Shown: positions 30,023 through 41,072 of the stretch, piece by piece | How positions within the stretch are numbered: the stretch's first letter is position 1 | Layout: each line of letters starts with the position of its first letter | Source of the DNA: Oidiodendron maius Zn | Lineage: Eukaryota > Ascomycota > Leotiomycetes > Myxotrichaceae | Direction of reading: 5' to 3' | Assembly (NCBI GenBank): GCA_000827325.1 | Contig: KN832870.1 | Location: forward strand, 4,092,001 to 4,156,000 | DNA length: 64,000 nt | Notes under the pieces: generated by a model | Told to the model about the DNA's origin: nothing | Databases searched by the model: none | Seen by the model: the letters and a program-made list of their open reading frames with translations, nothing else | Made by a program: the position numbers and the translations under genes

Positions 30023-33001
30023 TCTCCCGGATCCGGCAGCGATGCAGAGCGGCAGATTTGTTTGATCAAAACACAGGCAAAAGATGATGTTCACACATAA
30101 TACTCGAGATAAGACAATCAAGGCAGGCTCGGCTTGCGGTACACTTTGTCAATAGGCGGATCACATCTACTAGATTTGACGTCGGTCAGGACCAGTCTTT
30201 TGCCTCGAAAGCAGGAGCAGGAATATCGTTGTTTACAGCAGCGTAGTCACCCCTAAGCCGAGAGGTGGGGAGGTTGCCCAGGCACGGAACGAGGAGAGGA
30301 AAGGTGTATCATAGATGGACTCACAGCAGTGGTAGGTAGAATAGGTCAACCTCCTGCGACTCCTACGCCCTTCAGCAACCCCGATACCCCGCTATGGCAT
30401 GCCGCAGGAGATAGCTGTGCCTCCGTTTGCCGGTGAGAGGAGATCTGGTTCGACTTGCGAATGGTTCGAGGCCGTGGAGATCTCAGCAGAAGTGGGGGAC
30501 AAAATCGCTAGATCGCGCTGGTAGTGGAACAGCGTGGCAGGTGCTCCGCGAGGAGGGAGGAGCGATATGTATATATAAGAAATGAGCTCCTCGGGGTGAA
30601 ACGGGAGATGTTCTTCGTTGTCGACGGTCGCGCACGGGGGTGGACAAAGCTTTGCTGTGGGGGTATTCGGCACGGGCACACGGGCTCGCCGCTGGTATTT
30701 ATTAGCTGGGCTCCATCCTGCGAGGCATTTTGGAAGGGCTTTTTCTACGGAGGCTACTGTCGGCCTGGCCTTGCTAGCTTAGCAGCAGCGGGCGTCCCCT
30801 GGCCCCGCTCCCTCAACCCACTACACGTATATTGCTGGTGGATAGTGACAGAGATCAGGGAAGAGAAGTTGGCCCTGCAGCTGATCGCGGGTGGGCATGG
30901 GAAGGGAAGGTGGAGGGGAGAACCCTCCTGCGGCAGCCAATATGAGGACAGTTTAGCATGCGCCGTTAGCGGAGTTGCTGGCCATTATTCCATGCTATTA
31001 TTATCCAGTCATTGCTGTGGTGCGTCTTTTCTTGGGATCAAACGAAAGGACTGACTGTGCCTGGGGCGCGAGGGACAGGTAAATGCTGCAGACGGATCGC
31101 ACGGTCGAGCCCGACCGTGGCGATGGCTTCGCACCGAGGCTGGGATGGCCGGTGTTCGCGGGACAAACAAAGAGGGGCGTGGGATGAAGACGACTTTCCC
31201 GTAAGATGTTTTGGGTGAAGCCCATATGCGGCTGGCGTCTCTCGGCTGGAGGGGAAACAGCTCCTACCACCATTCACCAGCCTCCCTTTCTGCCGTGCGT
31301 TCCCCATGCCATGCATCTCTGTCTCTACTGGGAAGAGATGCGGTCTGCGTATTACGGCCCTAGAGCCTCTTGGGGCGCCGCAGTAGGCCAGCGGCGCGTT
31401 CCTCTTCCGGTCAGCACCTTCGTGACAGTCTCCGATGTAATTGACATGAAGCGTATCCACACTCAATTGACGACGCCGGCATATTTGGGGGTTCTCCTTT
31501 AACTCCTCAATCGATAAGCTCGGCGACGGAATGAAACATCCATGCGTGCCACTAACATATCCCACGCCGTGATGGTCGTCCTCGAAATTTTCAGCGTCTG
31601 GACGATGTACCTAGGTTACACGGCGGCGCAGAGGTTGACTTGTGGCGTTTGCGGAGATGATCTGCCCCCATACTGCTCGCCCCGTACCTTTCTTTCTTTT
31701 TCTGCTCCAGGCGCAGATGATTACGTCGGTCCTGCCTATGTAGCTATAGCATTTGCTTCTCAGCCTCGAGTCGCCGTTTCTAAATCAAGCGATTTCCCCT
31801 GGAATAGATCAGTGTAGATCTTCGCCGTGTTGCGGATCGAACCTGCTTCCTTACAGTCCAGTATCGTCGGACGGCGTTTTGAGACTAGCGAACTATGCCT
31901 ACCTAAGGAGGGCCAGCCTGGCTTCGTCTGTTGGTTGATCAGAATTGGTGCCCTATGTTAGTTCTTGGAGCTACACTCATCAAGCAGAGCGACGATTGGG
32001 GCGCCGCATATGACGACAGGAGGCGGCATGGCAAAGCCATAACAGGCAAGAAGGCAGACCACCAGCCCCTCCAGATCTCAGACTGTGGCCAGGAAAAATT
32101 TGCAAGGAGAAGGGCATGCTTGGAACTGAGCCGTTGTCGGAATGAGTTTGTGTGACAGAGCCCTATAATTCGCAGAACCGAAGGATGTAGATAATTGCTT
32201 TTTTGGAAGAATTTTCTACGTGCTGTCCGTCAGCCTCTCTTGCCCACAATGCGCAGCGCTGATCTGGGGATGGGCTGACTGGGGTCTGTAAGACATTGGA
32301 ATGGCAAACCCGAGGTAGACTGGGGTAAATTTCTTTCCTTTAAGGCTCCGTCTTCTCATCTGACCACTGTGCAGCGCGATGATTTGCCCGCTGCAACCCC
32401 TACCTATCAGGATCACTACTGTTGGCCGACAAGCTTATGCACGCCATGTTGGAAAGGGGAAGCCTTGACACGCCTCGATATTACGGAGTTCTGTATTGGG
32501 ATGTGTCCAGTTTCTCTCGGTGATGGCGCGGGGCCGGCCGGATCTAACTGTTACTTGGCTGGTGGCCCCCTAACAGGCTGAAGATCAATTATCCATATTG
32601 GCGTTGTATGAGGGATATATGAATCCCAACTTCGCTGTTGGTAGGAAAAAAAGAAATGATTGAGAGGAGAAATCCGGAATCGCTGGCTTCTAAAATCAAG
32701 AGCAGCAAAAATCATTGTCTCGCATATACACTTGTACTGTTCTGGTATGTAGCAGGACGATTTGCGCTCCTTAACGGATGACTGAGGCCGACCGAGGCCG
32801 ACCACTGAGGCCATAACATTCAACGGCATCGGCTAGACGTATCTCCGTAGCGCGTTTTTACGGCCCTCGAGACTGAGCAATGATGCGTTTCGTGTCCTGG
32901 TGTTCTCGACGCGACAACTGCCTTCTGATTTAACGAACGGTCCTGCAGCTTCTACAGAAATAAGACTGTAGTGAATTTGGAGGTCGGATTTTCTTTGGAT
33001 T
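30023..33001. promoter_or_regulatory. 3-kb intergenic region between C2H2 regulator and SAP30
   Basis: This is the largest gap between supported genes apart from the right edge, and both flanking genes point away from it. It holds overlapping open frames on both strands up to 176 codons (for example 30524-31054 plus, 31038-31565 minus) but none with family similarity, and no spliced gene was found. Long leaders and upstream regions are usual for fungal developmental regulators. An unannotated non-coding RNA cannot be excluded. Confidence 0.45.
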
Positions 33002-33642
33002 ATGCCTCCTTCTCGTCCACGGGCTCAGCCCGATGATTCCAGATCCGAAGCCTCCAGCACGAAGGAGAAAGTGGGTACGAGTATGTCCAATGCCATTAAT
33101 GGCAAAGGTCGCCGCATAGGGAGCACTGCAGCGCCGGGAAGCTCTCTGCGCGACGTTGTGACAGCAGGGCAGACCAGCGCAGTTGCAGGAGTGTCAGGGT
33201 CTTCAGGCTCTGATCCGAATCCTGGCGTAAGCGGAACTACTCCTCCTACGATAAAGGACGCTTCTAACAGCTCGGTATAGATCCAATGGTCAAGTTTTGA
33301 ACCCTCGGTCCTCAACGGATATCGACATGACTATCGTTTGAACACACCTGCTGCATTCAACAAACAGTATAACCAGCTTGTCCTCTCGACCTCTCCAATC
33401 GGGCGAATGTCGCCCACTATGGCTCGACACAAACAAGAGCGGAGGCAGAGTAAGGATCAGCTCGCGAATTCCGTTCGAAAACACTTCAATAGTATGGGAA
33501 TTATTGAAAATGAAGTTATTGTTGACTTCTTGTACAAGGTCCGGTGGCAAGGTAATTTGTCTTCTCCACGAGTTCGAAATGTACTCACAAGACACTAGAC
33601 AAGAACTTTCGAATGCGATTTACTCCTCAGCGGCCGCGGTAG
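33002..33642 (+). CDS. sap30: SAP30-like subunit of the Sin3/Rpd3 histone deacetylase complex
   Basis: The 179-residue product carries the C-terminal Sin3-binding domain of SAP30: IQWSSFEPSVLNGYRHDYRLNTPAAF, then SPTMARHKQERRQSKDQLANSVRKHF and NEVIVDFLYKVRWQ. SAP30 bridges Sin3 and the deacetylase in Rpd3L. The N-terminal 75 residues are Ser/Gly-rich and poorly conserved. Three exons: 33002-33226, 33281-33551 and 33599-33642. Intron 1 (54 nt) has donor GTAAGC, branch CTAAC and acceptor TATAG; the apparent in-frame TAG at 33278-33280 is part of that acceptor, not a premature stop. The final exon gives DKNFRMRFTP, matching the family end. Confidence 0.9.
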
Positions 33643-34354
33643 AGTTGTTCTTTAGCGTGCATCACTGCATCCTAAAAGGCGTTCGGATCATGGCATATAG
33701 CTGGCATACATTGGCGTTTTGTGTACTTGGTACAGTGTGATACCCGATAAGAAACATGGCGGCACAGTTCTGCTCAACTCTGTGGGAGTTCAAACATGGA
33801 TGGCCTCGCTGGATAGAGTTCTCCCATGGCATCCAGAGTATATGGGATGTTGTGAATAGGTTAAACTGCTTTTAGTGACCTATAAGTTATCCTGATTTCT
33901 GTCCTAGAATACGAGTACCCAATTTGAATGGAATATAAAGGCCTATGGTTGTCGAATTGGGCGTTATGGACTCTATACAGAAGACACGAATTGGCATCAG
34001 AACTATAAAACACAAAAGACGTAGAGTTTAAAACGTGAGCGAAAAATAACACCAGCTTACTTATGGCTATGTTCTTAGGGTAAAATATTTGTAGTAGAAG
34101 ATTCCCAGGGATTCCGCTCCTGTACCGAGACCCACCCTAAGTAAAATTAGCCAATCATGTACCGTACCAAAAAAGTTGAAATCCTCAAGTCGCCTACTGC
34201 AAAGTGTTGCTTGATCTGCTATACAGCGGATTTCTTTTGCACACTCTCTCCTCTTCATTTATAATAATCATCACTGCTCCCTTCCAGTGGTGCTTTCTTT
34301 CGTCTTACGTAGCAACGTGGAGCTGGCTCAGATGCATAGCGATAGCGGGACACG
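33643..34354. other. Intergenic region between SAP30 and MDJ1
   Basis: About 710 bp, AT-rich between 33850 and 34250. Only short frames without similarity are present. It must include the MDJ1 promoter. Confidence 0.45.
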
Positions 34355-36104
34355 ATGAAATCTGGGACAACCGGCCTTCTGACAAAGGCCGCGACAAAAC
34401 GGATAGGATGCCCTCCCCTAACATGTCGACAATATCGGTTCTCCGATGATTGCCATCGAGCATTCAGAACACGATCGTTATGCACCTCGACGACTGGCAC
34501 ACTGCGGAGACCAAATCTGTTAAGCACCAAATCTTTGGCCGACAAGACGCCACAAAGTAGAGTAAGTTGTAAGACTGGGCTTGCAAGTCTCACTATTAAC
34601 ATACTCCTGCCTGTAGTCATTTCATGCAACCGCAAATAATCAAGCAACAAAGGATCCATATTCTGTACTTGGAGTCGGGAAAGGCGCTACGGCAGCTGAG
34701 ATCAAGAAGGCATACTATGGACTTGCAAAAAAATACCACCCAGACACCAACAAAGACCCGACAGCGAAAGAAAAGTTTACGGAGGCACAGTCTGCATATG
34801 AACTCTTGACAGATCCACAGAAGAAGGCCGCATGGGATCAGTTCGGCGCGGCTGCCTTTGATCAGGGTGCAGGCGCCGGAGCGGGCCCCGGGCCGGGAGG
34901 AGACCCCTTCGGTGGTGCAGCAGGAGGGCCGTTCGGAGCTGGTGGCTTTGGCGCGGGTGGTTTCGGGGCCGATTTCAATTTCGAGGATCTGTTTAGAGGC
35001 TTTGCTGGTGCCGCTGGAGGCCGGCGAGGACGTGCGGGACGAAGCCCGTTCCAGCAGGAAGAGATTCTGGTTGGGGACAGTATTGAAGTCCAGACTAGTA
35101 TTTCCTTCCGCGAGGCGGCTAAAGGGACCACGAAAACCGTGAATATAACGCCCTTGGTTACCTGCAGAACATGTACTGGCAATGGGCTGAAGCCAGGAAC
35201 AAAGCGCGCGGAATGCAAAGCTTGTGGTGGCACTGGGACGCGGGTGCACTTCATGTCAGGCGGCTTCCAGATGGCGTCAACCTGTGGTGTTTGTGGAGGT
35301 CAAGGCGTCACAATTCCAAAGGGAGGAGAATGCAAGACTTGCTCTGGGAATGGAGTTGTGAGGGAGCGGAAATCCATAAATGTTGACATTCCAGGGGGAG
35401 TTGAAGATGGCATGCGTCTACGACTAGACCGAGAGGGTGATGCAGCAGTGACTGGCGCTTCTGCCAATCCTGATGCAAGATCAGTGCCTGGGGATCTGTT
35501 TGTCTTGGTCAGAGTGGCTACAGATCCCAAGTTTACTCGATCTGGATCCAATATCTTATACACCGCCTCGATTCCTCTAACCACTGCCCTCCTTGGAGGT
35601 GAGGTGACGGTGCCTACACTGGATGGAGAAGTCAATATCAAGGTTGCGACTGGCACAGGTACCGGAGACAAAATCACGTTGGGAGGTATGGGCATGAAGA
35701 AACTGCAAGGCAGAAAGAGCGGATCTGGAGATCTCAAGGTCGAGTTCAAGGTCCAGATGCCAAAGTATCTGAGTGCCAATCAGCGTACTATCGTTGAGAT
35801 GCTAGCGGATGAGATGGGCGACAAGACAGCGAAGCGGATTATGAATGTTGGGCGTTCTTCGTAAGCACATCGTCGCCATGCCCTTTCTACATACTAACTT
35901 GGGCCCAGCGAGGAAGCTTCTGCTGCACCAGATTCGCACAAAAATGAAGGATTCCTCAAGTCTGTCTGGCACAAGTTCACAGACCCTGCTCCCAAGGATG
36001 GTGATAGCGATCAGCTTCAGAATTCATCGCCTGATGACGCTTCAAAGGGAGAGTCGAAGAGAGAGACAAAGGGAGATGATAAGAAGACGGATAGCTCAAA
36101 ATGA
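34355..36104 (+). CDS. mdj1: Mitochondrial type I DnaJ (Hsp40) co-chaperone
   Basis: The 548-residue product is a full type I J-protein partner of mitochondrial Hsp70. The first 75 residues are rich in Arg, Thr and Ser with few acids, a typical presequence, leading to SFHATA. The J domain begins [22 protein letters not shown] and holds the HPD signature in [10 protein letters not shown] Gly/Phe-rich linker follows, then four zinc-finger repeats of CxxCxGxG type ([32 protein letters not shown]) and the two substrate-binding beta domains. Exons: 34355-34561, 34617-35860 and 35909-36104; the last supplies a charged tail ([12 protein letters not shown]). It acts in folding of imported proteins together with the kind of quality control done by PIM1, encoded 5 kb downstream. 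Confidence 0.93.
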
Positions 36105-37146
36105 TGTACGGATTAATAAATGTGGCCACCACACTGCTTTGTATTGCATTTTGTCAGCGGGGAGGTTTGGACATCTGTGGTAGAAGGAGGGCATGGAGCA
36201 TTTGGCGTCTGTATTGTTCATTGATTACCGCCTGGGTCTTAGCTCTTGGCCAATATCCAGGATGTACTACTGTATGTATATTAGACAGAACCAGAGAATG
36301 AAGACTTCGCTCCTCAGAGAACCGCTTTTCGGCGCTGTTGTATGGCTTGCTCGTGACTGATCTATCCAATCCAACTTTGGTAGCTTCCAATACGAAATTG
36401 CTTCTCCCAGAATTTGTGCGCATTATTGATGCTGCATCCAATGGCAGCTCGAACATGCCCTAGAGCAAGGTGACTGGTTCTCGTCGTGCAGAAACATACT
36501 ATAAGCAGCCCAGCGCCTGATCGCTCGCCGTTGGGCGTCGGCGGCTAGGGATTGGATGGGGAAGTAGAGTGATATCGTGCGCTCTGGCTTGAAGCGCGCA
36601 CTGCCCCGTGAAGTGCAGGACCGCCAGCGGTCACATCGAAGGATGGGCACCTGTGTTGCCCAACTAGCGATTCAGTCTCCCTAGGGGTCTGGTCTGCTGC
36701 AGGTCTACCCGTCTGCAGCGGCTTGCGAGCACAGTAGCGGCATTGGAGGCCATTTGTCTCTACAGAAGCCGGATGTTGTAGCACTGCCCTCCACTGTGTT
36801 CCAGAGCAAATCGTTACTTGTCATCAGTGGCAAGGCTTGGTCCACCATCATCCTCTGCAGTCTGCTTGTCTCTGTCGTTAAAGTGCATTGTGGAGAGTAT
36901 GAAGTCGGTGAGAGTGAGGTCGCGTCAGTCAGGAATCCACCCTCCGCCAGCTAGATCCCGCCGCCGCACGACACCCAAACCCCGCGCATAGAACGGCCTC
37001 CAGGGCGGCTACATATACTTAATTCTCCACCCGCAATCTAGGCAAACGGAATAGAACTTGGTCTTGCTAGGCATCTTTCATCCACTTCTGCTCCCTCTCG
37101 ACTGCCACCACAGGCGTCCCGAGCTCCTGCTCGGAGGGAGGTCAAG
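36105..37146. other. Intergenic region between MDJ1 and BRO1
   Basis: About 1 kb containing the MDJ1 3' region and BRO1 promoter. Minus-strand frames near 36154-36784 are short and unrelated to any family I know. Confidence 0.45.
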
Positions 37147-40100
37147 ATGCAGGCACCGATGATTTCAGCGCCGTTAAAAGCCACCAACGAGATCGACTGG
37201 ATACAGCCGCTGAAGGGGTACATCAGAGACACATATGGAGATGATCCAGAGCGGTATGCAGAGGAGTGCGCGACGCTGAACCGCTTACGCCAGGACATGA
37301 GGGGGGCCGGCAAGGACAGCGCTGCGGGACGAGACTTGCTCTACAGGTACTACGGGCAGCTAGAATTGTTGGATCTCCGCTTTCCGGTTGATGAGAACCA
37401 CATCAAGATATCCTTCACCTGGTAAGGATGCCCGTGCCAGCACCGTTCTGAGAGATAAACTACTGATAGTTTCGCATAGGTTTGACGCATTCACGCATAA
37501 ATCAACGTCCCAGTACTCTTTAGCTTATGAGAAAGCCTCCATTATCTTCAACATATCTGCCGTCCTATCGTGCCATGCAGCGAATCAGACGCGCTCCGAA
37601 GACACAGGTCTCAAGACCGCATACCATTCTTTCCAGGCCTCTGCTGGCATGTTCACATATATCAACGAGAACTTCCTCCATGCGCCCTCTATTGACCTTA
37701 GCCGAGATACCGTCAAAACCCTTATACAAATAATGTTAGCGCAGGGGCAAGAAGTATTCTTGGAAAAGCAGATTGCAGATGGCAAGAAGGTTGGGCTGTT
37801 AGCAAAGCTTGCTAGCCAGGCGGGCTATCTCTACGCTCAGGCCATCGAAGGTACCCAGGAGAATGTAAACAAGGCTATATTTGAGAAGGTTTGGTTGCTT
37901 GTTATTCAGGTAAGATGCCATGCTACTTAATCTATCTTGAAAGACCAAATGGGCCCCAGTCTCATAATCTTCCACGAATAGTGTAATAATCTCGCCTGAG
38001 AATGACCACTAACGATTGTTAGATAAAATCAAATTACATGACATCACTTGCCCAGTACTATCAAGGTCTAGCAGACGACGATGCAAATTCCCATGGCGTT
38101 GCAATTGCAAGACTACAGGTTGCAGAGGCAGCTGTTAAAGACGCGCACAAGATGGCCAATAGCTTTCCAGGAAATGTTCCCGCGAATTCGAATCTTACTG
38201 CAGAGACTGGGACCACACTGCAGGAGCTTACGAAACGTCATCTGGCCAGTGTCCAGGAGAAACTCTCTGAGCTCGTTAAGGATAATGACTATATTTACCA
38301 TCAAACTGTTCCGGCACAGGCGAGTCTTGCTGTAATCCCAAAACTTCCAGCGGCCAAGCCTATCCCTGTTAGTGAGCTCTATGCTGGCCAAGACATACAG
38401 CGCATCACGGGCCCGGATATATTCCAGAAGATAGTGCCGATGTCCGTAACGGAATCAGCAAGTTTGTACGATGAAGAGAAAGCAAAATTGGTCAGAGCTG
38501 AGACGGAGCGTGTGGAGACGGCCAACAGCGAGATGGCCGCCAGTCTGGACTACCTAAGGCTACCCGGCGCTCTGCAGGTACTCAAAAGTGGCTTTGACCA
38601 GGAGTTGACGGCGGATGACGATTTTAGGGGCTGGTGCAGAACCATTGCAACTCATGAGTCATTGTCTACCTTTGATTTCTTGAATTCAAGCAAAGAAGCC
38701 ATTGTGGCGATATTGGACAAGAGCAGTAAGCAGTTGGACATGGAGGAGAGTTTCTGTGAGAAAATGAGATCCAAGTACGAAGGGGAGTGGACACAGCAGC
38801 CAAGTTCCAGGTTGACCTCGACACTCAGGAGTGATATTCGAAATTACCGGGATGCACTCGAAGAAGCAGCACGTAGCGACGGCCAGTTATATTCGAAAAT
38901 GCGACAGCACCAGTCGGATTTTGACGAGATGAGTGCGGCGTCTGAAGCTGGAGAGGAGGACATGCTGTTCCAGAGGGCGCTCATTCAAGTAGGTGGGAAG
39001 TCCAGAAGCAATGGCAGTCCAATTTCCGGCCAAGGGAATCTTCTCGATGATGATTTTAAGGACGATGAATTGAGCGTTATGGACCAAGTTAATAAGGTCG
39101 AAGAAATACTCAAGAAGCTTAATCTAATTAAGAGGGAAAGGGCGCAAGTTTTGAAAGATTTGAAGGAGAAGGTATGAAAATTTCAACCTAATTTCAAATA
39201 CACCACTAACCAAATATAGGTCCATAATGATGATATCTCACAAGTTTTGATTCTCAACAAGAAGACAATATCTAATTATGAGACCCAACTCTTTCAAGCT
39301 GAGCTCGAAAAATTCCGGCCGCATCAAACACGTCTTCTCTCTGCAAATCACAAGCAATCATCACTAATGAAGGAGCTGACTGCCGCTTTTAATGCGCTGT
39401 TGCAGGACAGAAGAGTAAGGGCGGAGCAAAGCAAGTACGAAAGTATGTCGCGACAGCGCTCAGCCGTAACCTCCAAGTACAAGAGGGTATATCAGGAATA
39501 CCTGGATCTTGAAGCAGGCCTTGAAAGCGCCAAAAAATGGTATGGGGAGATGAAGGATACGGTCAATAGTCTGGATAAGAATGTCGAAACATTTGTGAAT
39601 AATAGGAGGTCTGAAGGGTCTCAACTCCTTAGTCATATTGAGCAGGAGCGAGCAGCCAAGACAAATGGCCAGGCCGATAGGGAACGAGAGCGAATTCGTG
39701 GGCTTATGGAACGCATGTCAATGGATCCATCGAATTCTCCATCCGGCAAGTCTCGAACACAATCGGTATCCCACAATTCAACATCACCATCAACACGGTA
39801 TCCTTCCACCAATATTATCGGCCAATACCAAGTCCCGACTCCACCACTACCGCCTTCATCACAACCTCAGTCAGCCCATCCAGGCTACAATCCAACAGCC
39901 AGCAATCCCTATTTTCCTTCTCAGCAGTCAAAGCCCGAATCCTATAATTCCCAAACCGCCACATCACATTCTCAGGGTGGCTACAATCCCAGTGCGTACT
40001 CGTATCGAGACAATTCCCAACCAATGTCTGCCCCCCCGACGCAAACTCAATTCGCACCAAGTCAATATAGCCGCCCACTTCAGCCTACATCGCCTCCGCC

Positions 40101-40479
40101 ATCGCAAACACATTTCTCCCAAAACCAATATGGGCGAGCTCCACAACCTCTATCACCTCCGCCAACACAAACACAGTTCTCTCAAAACCAGTATGGACGA
40201 CCGCAAGCGGCGTCACCAGGTCCAACACAAACGCAGTTCGGTCAGCGACAGTATGGAAGACCCCAATCTTCGCAGCAACAGTACATACCTGAGGGTTACA
40301 TCCCTCCTCCACCACCGCCTGGCCCGCCGCCTCTTGGACCCCAGCAAACCATCCAACATCCAGGACTTCCTCCAGTGCCTACCCACGGCGAGTATGGATA
40401 TGGTGACCCTGCTCAACAACGAGGTTCGCATCAGCACAATGCTAGTGATCCGTGGTCAGGCCTGAACGCTTGGAAATGA
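37147..40479 (+). CDS. bro1: BRO1 domain protein, ESCRT-III-associated vacuolar sorting factor
   Basis: The 1,037-residue product matches fungal Bro1 (Alix family), which binds Snf7 on endosomes, recruits the deubiquitinase Doa4 and helps sort cargo into multivesicular bodies. The BRO1 domain fills about residues 5-390 (GYIRDTYGDDPERY, then SQYSLAYEKASIIFNISAV and FEKVWLLVIQIKSNY). A coiled-coil V domain follows to about residue 770 (LDEL-like helices ending EAGLESAKKWYGEMK). The C-terminal 260 residues are Pro/Gln/Ser-rich, with tandem PPTQTQF...QYGRP repeats and PPPPPGPPP. Four exons: 37147-37421, 37480-37909, 38023-39171 and 39220-40479, all GT-AG. Length is within the family range. Confidence 0.94.
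40028..40265 (+). repeat. Tandem ~60-bp coding repeat in the BRO1 C-terminus
   Basis: Four successive copies encode variants of PPTQTQFSQNQYGRPQ with a Ser/Pro spacer. Copies differ by several substitutions, so the array is not new. It lies in the Pro-rich tail, a region used for protein contacts in Alix-family proteins. Confidence 0.75.
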
Positions 40480-41072
40480 TGTCGTCTGATCCTGCAAATA
40501 AATACGATTATAGTTGTCTGAGTCTGGTAGCCCACTTGAGGTGCATTGTGATGGTGAATTGGCGTAGCATTACAGTTCCTGATTCATCTTTAAGCAGCCA
40601 ACAATACCTTTCCGTTTACTTTCCAAGCATTGAGCTCTCTGGGTAGTTCATTCATTGAGTGATATTCTTTCGCATAGTAGAGAATGGCGTGATTGTATAA
40701 TCTGATAGAGCATTAAAATTGCTTATTTCTCTGGAACTGGCTTCACCACAATGCGCAGGCCAGCCTCGCCTCGGTGTGGTGACGAGGCTGTTAGTGCCTA
40801 GTTTTAGAGGCATCAACAAAATTTAACTAAATGTCCGTGCTCTCTGGTCTTTGAAATCATGACGATAAATCTAGGAGCCTGTACAATACGCACTTCCGTG
40901 CGGACTACTTATCCTATTCCCTTCCTTCAACTTACACTTTCATTTATCCACATCTCTAGTAACTTTGCAATCTTAACGGCCTGCTTGGATATAGGAGAAT
41001 TCATTGATTTGAGCATCTAGCGGACTCTTAACTGATTTATGCATTGCCAACTCAGCCAGAACTCTTGAAGAT
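40480..41072. other. Intergenic region between BRO1 and PIM1
   Basis: About 590 bp with short frames only. It holds the BRO1 3' end and the PIM1 promoter. Confidence 0.45.

Noticed and set aside
30524-31565. Overlapping frames of 176 (plus) and 175 (minus) codons
   Set aside because: They are mutually antisense, lack similarity to any family and have no plausible exon continuation.
33278-33280. An in-frame TAG in SAP30 suggesting a pseudogene or readthrough
   Set aside because: A GTAAGC donor, CTAAC branch point and TATAG acceptor define a 54-nt intron that removes it and leaves a family-like protein.
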